Assembly: GCA_002794735.1 (NCBI GenBank)
Contig: NBAZ01000013.1
Coordinates: forward strand, 604,875 to 668,874
Reading direction: 5' to 3'
DNA: 64,000 nt
Origin: Pyrrhoderma lamaoense
Taxonomy: Eukaryota; Basidiomycota; Agaricomycetes; Hymenochaetales; Hymenochaetaceae
Part shown: one piece after another, positions 47,827-60,400 of the stretch
How positions within the stretch are numbered: the first letter of the stretch is position 1
Layout: each line of letters opens with the position of its first letter
Made by a program: the position numbers and the translations under genes
The notes under the pieces: generated by a model
Told to the model about the DNA's origin: nothing
Databases searched by the model: none
What the model saw: the letters and a program-made list of their open reading frames with translations, nothing else

Positions 47827-48561
47827 TTAGATGAAGCCGATCTACAAAACGAGCAGAATCCGATGATCAGCATGTTGATTCAATCTCAATCCTTCATCAG
47901 CATAATCAGACATACCTTGTTAGCGATGTCCAATGCGTCATGATCTGGGGTCAATCGTACGTATGCTTTCTTCTTTCCATCAGGTCTACAAAAGCCACCA
48001 ATCAGTAATCAGTCAATAACAATCATTCAATCTTTGGACACCAAAAATGATGAGCTCTGCCTCCAGTGACAAGACAAGTTTCATCAACCAAAACATAATT
48101 TCTACTTACCGAATCAGTGTGTTCACCGAGGCAGCCTTTACTTCCCACAACTTCTTAACAGCGTCCTTAATCTGACGCTTGTTAGAGCGAATGTCAACCA
48201 GGAATACAAGGGTGTTGTGTTCCTCAATTTTCTTCATTGCAGACTCAGTGTTCAAGGGGGACACGATAGTCCTGTGCTCGTCCATTCGGGGCACATGAGG
48301 AATGCTCTTGCGCGGGTACTTGGGCTTCCGCGCAAGACGAAGAGTCTTCGGTCGGCGAAAGGTGACTGAGTAGTGTACCTTGCGCTCACGCTGTCCGTGG
48401 GTACCCTGGAGAGCAGCCTTTTTTGCAGACTTGGCCTTGGCCGTGTCAGCTGTGTAAATCAACAAATAACAATCAATCAATATATCTACAGTTAGCCCAA
48501 AGTAAAATAGACACATACATTTTGCGACAGCCTTTCCCTTCGCGGTCTTTGATGCTGCCAT
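47827..48561 (-). CDS. RPL25: 60S ribosomal protein uL23 (L23a/L25)
   Basis: Exons 48561-48519, 48449-48110, 47985-47916 and 47841-47827 give 155 residues, the usual length. Landmarks: a Lys/Ala-rich N-terminus, [60 protein letters not shown] and the C-terminal ANKIGFI. uL23 sits at the polypeptide exit tunnel and is a docking site for SRP and nascent-chain factors. The last exon is only 15 nt (IGFI plus stop). Four exons in 735 bp is typical of fungal ribosomal protein genes. I looked at the three introns for a snoRNA and found only weak box-like matches. Confidence 0.96.
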
Positions 48562-49012
48562 TGTTTTGTCTATGGTTCAAAAGAAAGCAAGGAAGAATCA
48601 GCATCTTGAAGTAGATTCGTGGAAATCCATCCTCATCCATCATCCATCCATCCATCCAACACTTTCCACCTCATTCTTCCTTCCGTCTCTCCTTTATTCT
48701 CCACATATGCATTCCATACACCTCTAGCAATGGATTCACCACACCAGACTTGAGCAGGACAGCTATACTCACCTTGAGGGTGACGATGTTTCGAATGGGT
48801 ACACTCTGGCGCGGACAATCTTTTGCAGGTAGCACGAGTAAACCTTTCATTACATAATACACATCATTTCTATTTCGGTGTGTTATTAGTCTACAATTAT
48901 TACACTACTCTACAAGAAAATAATGTTATCATATTAAATAATCATTTTTTAATGGAAAATAAAAAAAGAAAGTCGCAAAATAAAGTTATAAAAAATGTCT
49001 GTGTGCTCTTGT
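48562..49012. promoter_or_regulatory. Upstream region of the uL23 gene
   Basis: 451 bp between the uL23 start and the SCC2 stop, both on the minus strand. A CATC-rich microsatellite lies at about 48632-48656, close to the uL23 start. It likely holds the uL23 promoter and perhaps a 5' UTR intron, but I cannot fix the sites. Confidence 0.45.
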
Positions 49013-52000
49013 TTATTCCCATTCATCTGCCTCCGGTTCGGCAACAGCACCATCTTCATTCCATATACCCAAAAATGTGGCCTTCTGTACTTCTACATCT
49101 TCTCTGTTTCGTATTTCTTTTTCAGCAAAAGGCATCCTCTCCCAAGAAATAGGGGAATCTCTCTTCTTTACCGCAGGTCGGTCGCCTATCGCACTTTTCT
49201 TCCCAAGAACAAACTTCTGGCATTTTCTTCATGACAGCTATCAGCACACAATCAAGTAATAAGACAAAGAATATCACTCACTCCTCAGCCAGGCCGTAAG
49301 TGAGTTTTAGATGTGATTTGAGAAGCACGATGATGCCATAATACATGAGGATTTCATCAGCGCCATTTGTTCATCAGATGATAGTGCATCTAAGTCTGTA
49401 ATGAAATGAATTAGCTCGAGAAAAAAGTCTTCACAACAATAATATGTCACACACCCTTTTTCTCAGGCGATCCAGGGACTGATACGTTCACTGCGTCCGG
49501 TTTTCCTTGTGTCGATATCAACTGTGTTAACAGATTTCCAGGTGAAATACGCTCCACCAATAGAGCCCCTGTTTCCGAAAGTTCTCGCGTTAGTATTTTC
49601 AGCACTGTAAGTACCTCTTCCTGCGTCCGATAGTCAAAGCTAGCAAAGTTCTCCGCCATATATCGTGCGAACTGAACAGTATCATCATCCGTCTTAGTTA
49701 CATCGCGAAGCTCAAAGACTTTTAGTACCGCGCGAAGAAATTCCTGTCTCGATGCTCGCTTCTCTCTCACGAGTGCGTACCATCTCCCCAATAAGGCTGT
49801 AGGAATTGGTTGCATCCGTAGCCCCCTAACAATATCACCTGATGCGGCCACCATGCACTGGTATTCATAAGATTTCCGGCAAGCAGTGATAAATCCTGAA
49901 TTTAGAAGTGAGGCATGTTTATGGTGCAATACAGTATGTAGCGCGACCGCCTTTGCACAGATTGCCGCCACGGGAGAAGTCTCAAGTGCAACGATGACGG
50001 GGAATGACTAAGTGTATAAGTATAGAATTAGTAATACAGAAATAACTACACTTTTGTTAAACCTTACCAAAAGAGGGTGTGCCAGTCCTTGTTTAATCGT
50101 GAATGTCAATATATCTACAGCAGATAACTGGATTTGGGGATTCACTGCAAGGGCTGCATCTAAAATCTGGGAAAGATATCGCTGAACTACAGCCGAGCTG
50201 ACACTTTTAAACCGAGTTAATATCTATTATCTCAAGAAAATATATAGGAAATGGTCATACCCGGATTCGGCGAAGCCCTGGGTGTTTCCAACAAGCTCCT
50301 CCATATTAACTTCTCGGTAGATTTCGATTTAGTCTTCGCTGATTCTAATTTGAATTAATTCATTTAGCTATACTGCACTCCGAGTGCTTATTGAGTATAT
50401 ACCTTTCTCTTGAGCAGAGTGTTTCAGGCTTTCCGAAACCAGGAAATCTTGTATCAGTTTCAGAAGGCGAGCCTTCGTGTCCTCCTCAGAGGAAGAAAAG
50501 ATAGCATCCATCATTGTTGCTGAGCTCTCCAGAGTCATTAAAGTGGGTTGAGCGCGGAACACAAATCCCAGGCAGACCAGAAGACGACCACGAATGTTAT
50601 TATCGACGAACTTGTCGTATAACTGGAGAATACATTGATAAATTTGAGGCACTATCGGACCCTAAGAATAAAAAGATGAATAGTCTACCATGTACAGAGA
50701 ACCTATGACATACCTTACTAACTCCATTTAACATGGCAGTTAGCTGAGGGCTGTTGTCACGTACACGATCAAAGTCGAAATGTTCCCCGAGTAAAGAAAC
50801 GATTAGAACAAGGACATGTAGCTTACGAACTTCTACCGGGGAAGCTCAGTATTCTGGCTACGAATTTGGTCTTGCAATTTGACTTAATTGTCGTTGTCAG
50901 AATCTAATATACATGTTTTTATTAGTCCATGAGCTTACGGTAGCAAGATTTCAGAAGGCCAGCCAATCGAATAAAGTCATGGGTCAGGTACTGCACAACC
51001 GCACATAAACATGCGACGGATTCTTGAAGCGTCTAGACGAGTGTCAGTCAGTAATCAATCTCTTATGAAGTATAAGATCCTTACGGAAACTCCTGCTGCT
51101 GGATTCGGTCTCGCCACACGGATCTGCAGAACTTGTTGCAGTTCATTACCGAAAGTAACAGAAGTCTTTGGCATATGTGGAACAGAGGCACGATATATTT
51201 TCAAAATGTAATCAGCTGCCGCCGTTTCCTCGGGCTGTGTCAAATCAAAGCGTTATTAGTGTAGCTAGCAATTGAAAGGGAAAAATGAACAAACGTTGGT
51301 AGGATTCTTGAGATAGGTCAAAAGTGTAGCCGCCTTGGAGCTCGACATAACGGAAGGATGTGCTATAGTGAATAGATGTACGGTGCGGATACAATTGATA
51401 ACAGTCTAGAATAGGATTGACATGAATTTGGATAAATAGAGTATGAACGAAAAAAATACCAGACATACAAAGTTTTTGAAGTCTGAGGAGTCTACTAAAC
51501 CATCAATCATTTTGTCACAGATATTAGTAAAACGTGTGCAAAGAGCAGACGCATCTCCTCCATCCTTTTCGGCCACAATTTTACTTAATACATCTTCAAG
51601 AGGGGATTGACGATCTTTGAAAGAACCAGAAACATCCATTATAACGGCCGCAGTATTGAGAATATCTCGGTCAGACGATGTAGCAGGGAACCAAAGATCT
51701 TCAATACTTTTGACAGCAAGATCCTTTACATGGTTCTTAGAGTGGGTAAAGAGTAACTTGGAAAAGTACTTACTCTAACTGTATCATCTTCATCCAGCAT
51801 GCGGAGTACAAGTCTCACACAGATGTCAACTTGTTGAGATAGAGTGACAGTTATAGTGTAGAAATTTTTCAGTAATTTAATGACTCTCTTGCGTACTCCA
51901 AGGCCGGTATCCTTTAGTACGTTTCTTAGTGATCAAAGTTAAATTGAAACTTTGAATATTGTGAATACTTACTGCGATTCTCTCTGCGATCTTTTGATAA

Positions 52001-55000
52001 TATTCTGCAGCAACGGCCGGAGAGTCCAACATATATTTACCAATTAATTCAACTGCGGCGTCACGAACTTGGGGAGAACTATCAAGAAGATGGCTTTCGA
52101 TAGCGTGTCGAACATTTGGCTAACAAGGAACATTAGAAGCTGAAAAAGGTCGTGAGAATCAGTGCGCACATTAGATAAAACATTGGCATCTACAGTGAGA
52201 ATTTGACTCAAAGCTCGAAGAGCCTTGGTTCTCACAAAAACTGGTGGTGCATCCAGAGCATGTATTATGACGTTCAAAATAGGGTCGAATGCATTCTTCA
52301 ACGATTGTGTAGTACCAATTTGCTCTGAGAGTTGGTCGATCCTCGTTAGCTCTTCCTGAGTACTAGGGTAGGAATGAGTAGGCTTATATAAAATATGACC
52401 AATAGTCGGTCCAGAAACTTACGCGTTATCGAACACGTCCATCGGAGCTTCTTTCCAAAGGTTTTGCATCGCTCCCTTTATTTTGTCACCAAATATGAGT
52501 AACTTGCCAAAAGACTTTTTCTCTTCGTCCTCTTCCGACAACGCGATATCTATATGAGATAAGGCACCAGCTAAATCATGGCCCCACATCACAGCACTCA
52601 GTTCGCGGGCACTCTAACAAGAGAATGTACATGAGCTGGATGATATCGAATTGTACTTTTACACTCACATCATAAGCTTGATCATCTGATGATCGTTTTG
52701 AAAGGTGAGAAGATACTTCTTGATGAACTATAATCAACTTTTCTAACGCATGTTTATCGGATGTTATCATTGCCTGTACACAGTCAGTGTCCAGAAATTC
52801 ATAGACCTTGTGAGTGCGATATCCTACCTCATCAATTGTCTTTAGAGAATTAGAATCTACAGTTCCAGCCTCACCCAACTTTCCCCATTTGAGGAGATTT
52901 GCACGTAGCCGACCTGCTATCACGCCAAGGTGGTCCAGAGCCAGAGTTTTTGAAGCGTTGTTATCATTGTTCGACGATTTGACATCATCCAACGAAGAAA
53001 TCTAAGGAAAAACTTAGCAACCAGACTGTAGATAACATGTCCACAAACTTTCGTACCATGTATTTACATAAGATACTGAGTACCAGACTTGCTGCAGGCC
53101 ATTCAGGCCAGAACAGTACCACAAGAAGATCAGAAATCAAATTATCAAAGATCGCACGGTATTCCTGCTCGTTTGAATTTTTTGTAGATTTTCCCTTGCC
53201 GGACCTTTGTGTTAGGAAAACAACTATAGCCTTTGCGGAGTTGATTGGTGCTTCGAGCCCGTTGGCGTAAAGCTTGATTTCCTTTTTTCTCAATACGTTA
53301 ATCTGATTGTTGGGCGTAACATAGTGATATGAAACTCACCTCAATGTCATTCTCGTCAAGAAATGGCCCAGACGCCTCCATTGCACTATCTTGTCTTCTG
53401 AGCGCATTTTGTTGCTGGCGGTCTCTATTGATGCGACGTGACTCCACGCGTACTCTATGAGCTGAAGATTGTATCAACTGCAGAAGGAGTGCAGAGACAG
53501 TACGAATCGAGCGACCGTCGCGGAGTCTGTAGTTTTATCATTAAAGCATATTTTGAAGACAAAACTAACAAGAACTCGCCTAAATATCCCGGCCTTTTGC
53601 TTGGAGTCGGACAACTTGATCAAAGAAGAAAGAATCTCTTCAATGATCCATGATCGTTGATCTTCATGATACGAAAATATCTATATATGCATAGCTATTA
53701 GCGTTCAATCAACAGACAAGGGGCGGAACCAGCTTACCCCTCTGACAAGTGAAAGCGCTTCCAAACGCAAACCACGCATACCACTACTTCCCAATGTCTC
53801 GGAGATAGTCAAAGCAACTACATCCTTTTTCCCTCTCGTTTCACCATCACCACCGCTGTCTACAACAAAAAATGGTCCAAGAGAAATGTAAATAGCTGGA
53901 ATTATAACAGAATCAGGCATGCTGAGTCTCTCAGAACAAACTAGACTGTTCAAACGAGGGAATACTGCAATTAACACTTGGAAAATCTCGCCAACAAGAA
54001 TACGAAGCTCAGATAAACCGACAGATATGGAAGCTGCGGGTGCTCTGCCTGTTAATTGCATGAGTAGATGAGAGTACTCTCGTGATTCAGGCAAAGGTGC
54101 CTCGACAAAAGGGTAGATAATGTTCGTAAGCTGATTCTTCACGGTAACCAGACAAGATGTGATCAAATCCTCGGAAAATAGCTAAAGAGATGTCAGAAGA
54201 TTTATTGATACAAAAAACAGTAGTCGTATGTACCTGTTTTGCAAGTTTATCACTTGTAAGTAACGCAAGACAACAATCAGCTGCTAATACACAGTTCCGG
54301 GCAAACTCTAAGCCGTTCTTAAGATTAGAGAGGTCTTCTTCGCTCACGTCGCCTGTAACACCTTCTGGTGGCCCGTTTTCATTGCTACTATGAGTGTGCA
54401 TCGGAGATTTTGGCGCCTTATTCATACCGTCAGCTCCTGGTGTACCCTTCTTACTCGATTTTAATTTGTTCGCCTTTGTAGGGGTATTTTGAGAAGAAAG
54501 ACCTTCTGCAGGGCCAGTGGTCTTCTTGCTGTATATAAGAGTACCGATAGGATCCAAGTCCTCGCCCGCATGAACACTTCTCTCCAAAACTTTGAGCAGA
54601 CGTGAAAGGGTGAGGACATCAACCTCTGCAAGCGCTCCAGCTTTCCGAGGAGAGCCGGTCATACCGTCCCATTGAACAGAGGCAAGACGAACGCGCTTCG
54701 CCGGACGAGCAATTTTACTGATAGCTTTCGTAAGTTTTGATATAATCTCACAGTTAAGAAGTGGTCTTGAAGGATCCGGACTGAACTGGGAAAAGTAGGC
54801 TGTAGGTAAATCAGATATATCTACTTCGGGGGGCAAGTTATCTTCTGCCTCAAAGATGTCTTCAACCAAGTTCAAGAACTTTTCTAAAGGTACTATAAAA
54901 GCATATCAGCAAGAGTATAAGTACTAAAAGATAACAATAACTCATTTACCTCTATCGTCCCTTTCTCCAGTTTTTTTGCCAGTTGACCGAGCACTCGATG

Positions 55001-56256
55001 CAATCTCCTTTCTCCTTAAGTAATCAATTTCATCTTCTGACCCATAACCACCAAGGCTGGAGTTGACAGAGTGTTGTAGTCTTGAGCGCTTTGGGGTGAG
55101 CCATGGTTTAGAAGATGGAGTCGTAACTTCAACTACTACTTGCATTTTTGCTGGTTGAGACCAAGAAACCGGGGCAGTGCTATTCCCGGCTTTTCGCGGG
55201 GTAACCTCTACCTGAGTCTGGGGAGTAGATATAGTAGATGAAGATGACTTAAACTGCTTAGTAGTTGAATAGGCTTTTTTGCTGGGGCTTTCAATCAACA
55301 CTTCTACTAGTTTACGTTTTTTAGGTGTGGTTTGTGATGACGAGAGTGAAGTAAAAGGGGACGACATCCCGCTCCCCATACGCAGAGGATCTGGGCTAGA
55401 TGGCTTTACTGTTGGTGTCGATGGAGGCGAGATCTTGTTTGTTACAGAGCTAGTCTTCTCAGTTTTGGATAGACTCTTTACATTATCACGTAGGAAATCA
55501 TTAAAGAACGTAGCAGACTCTGACGACTTGCGTCCAAGGTCTGACATATTTTCCTCCTTACTTTTTACATCTCTTTCTTTTTTTCTTGGTGGAGTACCCA
55601 GTGCATTGGCGAGTGAAGATGACGATGACGAAAATGAGGGAGGAGGTGGTGTCGGGTATGAATTATAGGGGGCAAGGTGATGTATTAAAGACTGAGCAAA
55701 TGGAGGCTGTTGGTATGAGGATGGAACAGCGTAAGGGTTCCAATGTGAGGAAGGGGTTTGGTAGTAGCTGGTTTCCAACGAAATCAAGGTTAGGAATTGT
55801 GGATACATTAGAAGTTATATACACACTTGGCTTGGGTCTGATCTCCTACATAACGGATTGCATCTTGACGAGCAGCGTCCCAAAGTGCTCTTTCACTGCC
55901 TTTCTGTGGGGTTACATTAGCCGATAGTTGTGTCATTTCATTATAGTACATTGGAGTAGTTCCGTAATTAGCTGGTGTAGAATAGTTGGATGGTTGGATA
56001 TACGATGGAGGTTCGGCTGAGATGGACAGATTGCTAAGATGACGTGCCACTTTTATGCGGAGCAGAAAGTATCAAGTTCAGAAGCTCCTTAAGTAGCACT
56101 TTAGAAGTATATACACATACCATGTGTCGAAGGCGTTGCAGAAGCAAATGGATACAAGGATAGGACTTGCTGAGACTGGTAGAAGAGCTCATTGTTTGGG
56201 GCATTTGCGTTAGCGTTTTGGGCCAGAGATCGTTGGCTTTCCTTGTCTTCCCACAT
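49013..56256 (-). CDS. SCC2: Cohesin loader SCC2/MIS4 (NIPBL family)
   Basis: The largest gene in the window, with many exons. The start is ATG 56256 ([11 protein letters not shown]). The N-terminal ~500 residues are disordered, Ser/Pro-rich and basic ([25 protein letters not shown]), where the SCC4/MAU2 partner binds in other species. The HEAT-repeat body carries family landmarks such as [46 protein letters not shown] and [15 protein letters not shown]. The C-terminus has [37 protein letters not shown] and an acidic end (DEWE). SCC2 loads cohesin on chromosomes and stimulates its ATPase. Frame breaks by one base near 49352-49365, just before the conserved C-terminal helix. The intron at 53579-53527 is GC-AG. 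Confidence 0.92.
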
Positions 56257-56653
56257 CTTTGTCTTGATTTACTCTATTACTAGGCCAAAAAGTCAAAGCA
56301 GGAGGGGATATGCCATCCAATGAGTAAAGACACTTGGACAACTGTAAGTGTGGTTCCCGGACCAGATACCATGTAAGGCTGTAGGTTCCCACACTTGTAG
56401 TCAATCACATGTGTATATAAATAGTTATTGGTACTACAGGGAGGGTATATCTAAAGTTGATCATTGACGTTATTTACTGGTAGCGTATTACACACATATA
56501 TATGTATATATATATTACATATGATATGAAGAGGTACAATTTCCTAATCTCGGAACAGAAAATTAGACATTCGAATTGTGCTTACACACGAGCATAATAG
56601 GAATATACGTTTCTGACGAGCGGATTATTCAAGTTGCACATAAATGATAAAAA
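56257..56653. other. Intergenic gap between DPB3 and SCC2
   Basis: 397 bp between two minus-strand genes: the 3' flank of the DPB3-type gene and the promoter side of SCC2. A TA/CA-rich stretch (about 56490-56530) contains alternating ATATATA and CACATA. Nothing else seen. Confidence 0.45.
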
Positions 56654-57396
56654 TCAGATGAGATCAACTTGTTTCATCCCGTCTCTATCTTGTGTGGGTA
56701 CGACGGATAAAACGGGCTTGACGAAATCATCTAGTAGACTTATAGAAGCATCATTCGCAGATGGTTTTTTTGACTTTTTCGGTTCAGCTTTTTTCTGCGG
56801 TTCAGGGGCAGAAATCCAAGTCAGAATATCTAGAAAAAAAGAGAGAGTTTATTATAATAATTACATGTCTTCAAAAAAGAAAAAAGTGCACTTTATTTAC
56901 CTTCAAGGAAGAAGAACTCGTCTGCTCTCTTCGCAACGAGAGCTATTAATAGAAAGAGAACAAGGTGAAAGTGAGCTTTTTATAGTAGATAGGTCTGAAG
57001 AGCGCACCAATATCTTTTTTTTGTATAGTTATCCTCTTTTCCCTCTCGGCCTGCCGATAGCATGCGATTGTTATTCTTTTGATGAACTCCTCCTTTTGCA
57101 AGAAAAAAATTAGACCACCACTATTGAACGACCGTGCACAGTACTTACAGTCGCGATTGATATGGCGAACACAGCTTCTTTCGCTACCAATGGGAGTTCC
57201 TATACATCTATCAGGACTAGTGCTCACGGAAATTGTAAGTACTTGCCTTATCAGCTTTGAGGATTCGTTGTACGCGTGACACGGGTAATAAACTCCGGCC
57301 TTCCTCTCGTAAAATAATCTCTTTCTTCGAGCTTCCTTTTTCAAAAGCCACAGATCTATCCTCAGCAATAGTTTCAGGTTCGATTGCGTCGTCCAT
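56654..57396 (-). CDS. DPB3: DNA polymerase epsilon histone-fold subunit (Dpb3/POLE4 type)
   Basis: Exons 57396-57247, 57199-57149, 57092-57008, 56942-56901 and 56829-56654 give 167 residues. The histone fold is of the NF-YC/CBF class: RSLLPVSRVQRILKADKELP (alpha1-L1), KEAVFAISIATEEFIKRITI (alpha2), then REKRITIQKKDIALVAKR and DEFFFLEDILTW (alpha3-alphaC). The C-terminal tail is Lys/Pro-rich. In yeast the Dpb3-Dpb4 dimer binds DNA within polymerase epsilon and is also used by ISWI/CHRAC remodellers, so a CHRAC15-like role is the main alternative. The first intron (57246-57200) starts with GC. An upstream in-frame ATG at 57429 would add 11 residues; I prefer MDDAIEPE. Confidence 0.85.
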
Positions 57397-57491
57397 GATG
57401 TTGAATAGAGTAATTAGGGAAGAGTGCACCGCACTTTAACGCGGTGATTCTGTGACAAAGTTGTGACAGTCGCGTTTCGCGTTGTCTGCAG
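57397..57491. promoter_or_regulatory. 95-bp divergent promoter between DPB3 and MMS22
   Basis: The start codons of two genes transcribed apart are 95 bp apart. The gap carries two CGCGTT copies in direct orientation at 57471-57476 and 57478-57483, another CGCG at 57440-57443, and the direct repeat TGTGACA at 57451-57457 and 57462-57468. CGCG cores resemble fungal MBF (MCB) sites, which drive G1/S genes. That both flanking genes act in DNA replication supports this reading, but binding is inferred. Confidence 0.55.
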
Positions 57492-60400
57492 ATGTCAGAG
57501 ATGAGATTGCTATTTGCTCATGTACTGGCTAGAATGGAAAGTAATGGTTTCGTCGAGACTTCGGACTCAGAAGAACTAGAAGTAATCAATGCGCTTCTTT
57601 GTGCAAGACATGAACAATACAATCTCAGTACCGTTGTGGAAACCCCAAGGAAGCGACGAAAGGTGAGATGAACTTGTATTAAGAATCTGCGAGTTAGTAT
57701 CTTACACCATAGATCAATAAGCTAGAGCACAAAAACGATGCTACTCCAAAAACGCACTCTACTTCTCCGACTCCCATACCAGAGATGGCCGATTTGAGGT
57801 CAATCGAATATTCCGCTTCCTCTCCAATCGATCGCCCGCCAGCGCATGAGTACGATGACCCACTTAATTTATTTGATATCACGTCTTCTCAACCTGAAGC
57901 CATTGATAGGAAAGATCTTGACTACATCGACAATTATACCTCCCTGCGTCAAATAGCTGAAGATGCCCCTACTGAGCCTCCACTGACGTCAAGTTTACCT
58001 TCGACTCCGTTAGAGGAACATATGCCTACTATCCGTGACTCACAGTCACCGGAAACCACCACGGGCCCCAGCCCCACATCTGCCCAAGCAGAAGTAAACG
58101 TCAATTTAGCTGGGTTTCATGAGCTTTCTCTGACTGATGAAGCTGGCGAAGACAATAATTTGGGTACACGGTACTCATTCAGGAGACGGGAACCCAAACA
58201 AATCAACCCGTACCTTTTCGATAAACATATGTATAAGAAACAGTTGCGTAATATACCGGATGCTATCGTCAAGGCAACTAGCCCTCACGAGACCGACAAA
58301 AAAACGCTTCTCCCGAGGCTGATGAAGATTTTGTGTTACCAGATGATGATATCAACGGTACTGATAGTCAGCTACCAAAACTGAGGCCTAATGTAAATGT
58401 ACATGAAGAACCAGAGAAATCCTCTTCGGCATGGCTACACAAAATATTTGACTTGGAGGATGATGACGTTCCTCCTCTTTCGATCTCAAACTCAGTAGCT
58501 AACGAGGACACCGATCCGCGGAGCAATAAGTTTAAGACAAAACGATTCCCGTTGAATGAGGCCATGTTCAGATTGCGAAATCGATCAGACGATATAAACA
58601 ACTCTAAATCGGGTAGCAACAACATACCAGCAATAACATATTCAAGGAAACAGGTACGGAATGCTCAGTTTTTAGATGACTTAGACCGGATATGTTGAAT
58701 ACTAACGAACCGACTTAGATATCTCATCATAACGAGGACATTTTTGAAACTGTTCCCCAGTCTCGGGAAACAGACCATGATCAAAATTCTCATTCTGAGG
58801 GTGATTTTCAAATAACTCAATCTTCCACATCGGGATCGGAGAATAATTCTGAGAAGGGAGGTGGTCCTGAGCGCCTCTCGAAAAAGGACAAGAAATCGTT
58901 AAAGGCCCTTAGGAGAATGATGCCGGCTGTGATGGCGTATAGGATGCTCCATGATCCAAAGCGTCCAAACCCGCAGGTTCTATCCGATACTGAATCGCGA
59001 GATGGATCTGCTAGTGATGAAGGGCAAGATGAAGTGCCTTTGATCCCTGGAAGATCAAGGATTATTAGACGTTCCATCAGTGCCCCTAGATTAGTTGAAG
59101 TTATTGGTGATCCAGAAAATACTGATTCAGATCATGGTGACTTATTGTCCCCTAGTCCGAGTCTCCTGTCTTCCGGTGCGGGGAGTGACATGGATGCAGA
59201 AGAATGTCTAAACGATCCGTTCTTTGCGGATAGCTTCTCGGGGTAAATCGACCGTTGAGAAAGAGGGGAGAACAATTGATTGATAGAATGTTGTCGCGAA
59301 CACGTACATCAAAAGAGAAGAGGGAAAAAGATATGAAAAGGCCGGTCTTGGATATTAAAATATCTACCCCAGAATCACGGCCACGAAGAAGTAAGCCTCA
59401 ACTCGGTCAAACCCGCTTGAACTTTAAGCGCGCTCCTGGACAAAACACCAGAAAAAGAGACGACGTCGACTTCATAACGAGTGATACATCCATGGCAAAC
59501 GATGATCCGGAGCAGTTACACTTCGAACGTACTAAGACGTTTAGAAGAAGGGAAAGGGCTGAAAGGGCGAAGAAACAGACGTTGTTTACTCTCACTGGCG
59601 ACAAGAAATCGATCACAAGTGGCGGAGACGTAGTATCCTAGATGTTCAAATTGATTTTGCGGACAGTGGACTCAGAGAAGCTCTCAAACCCACGAAAAGA
59701 GATAGTCCTTTACAAAGTGATCGTTACCAACGTTCAAAGAGGCATGCTACTCAAATCTATAAAGATCGAAATGCTAATTGTGATCGAGATTGGGGCAGGG
59801 AAACTCTAAAACAGACGTCTATATATGATTTCACTAGAGAAGGCCATGATCTAATCCTTGAGCCTCCCGAGTATCATAACCAATTCACAGGCCTCAACGT
59901 GGATAATGACCGGCACGACGACGAGAAGACGCTACGACTGAGCGTGGATCTGGGAATCGCAGTCCCAGCTTTAGGTTCTAAATTCGGACCAGCAACCTAT
60001 ATCGGTCAACAACGACTGCACGATTTCTTGTGTAGCGCGTTCGACAGCATGGATATTGTGGCCCCACCTCAATATACTGCCTTTGGTGCTATCGATCTAG
60101 ATCCCCATTCTTCTCCTCTCAAAGTTGCTGAATCTCTTGAGCTGGCCTGCAACCTGTTGTGTGAATGGCTAAAGGAGGATGATAGCCTTTCACTCGACCC
60201 GGATAATAGTCGTCGTTATGAGCTACTAATGCATAGTGTTTGCAAGTTTTCAACATGGGCATTTCGGGTCATGGAGCCTGGAGAAAAGGATATCCTAGTG
60301 CAGAGCGTGGATTATTGTATCAATATTCTGCTAAGTAAACTGGTAGACTATTTAGAGTCCGACGCCTCACGAGTTAATTTACAATATTTCAGTATATTGT

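Noticed and set aside
47986..48109. C/D-box snoRNA in the second intron of the uL23 gene
   Set aside because: TGATGA-like and CTGA strings occur, but the C box lacks the purine, there is no terminal stem and no antisense guide element I can place.
48823..49259. Plus-strand ORFs of 60-109 residues
   Set aside because: They are antisense to the C-terminal exon of SCC2 and its flank, and have no independent support.
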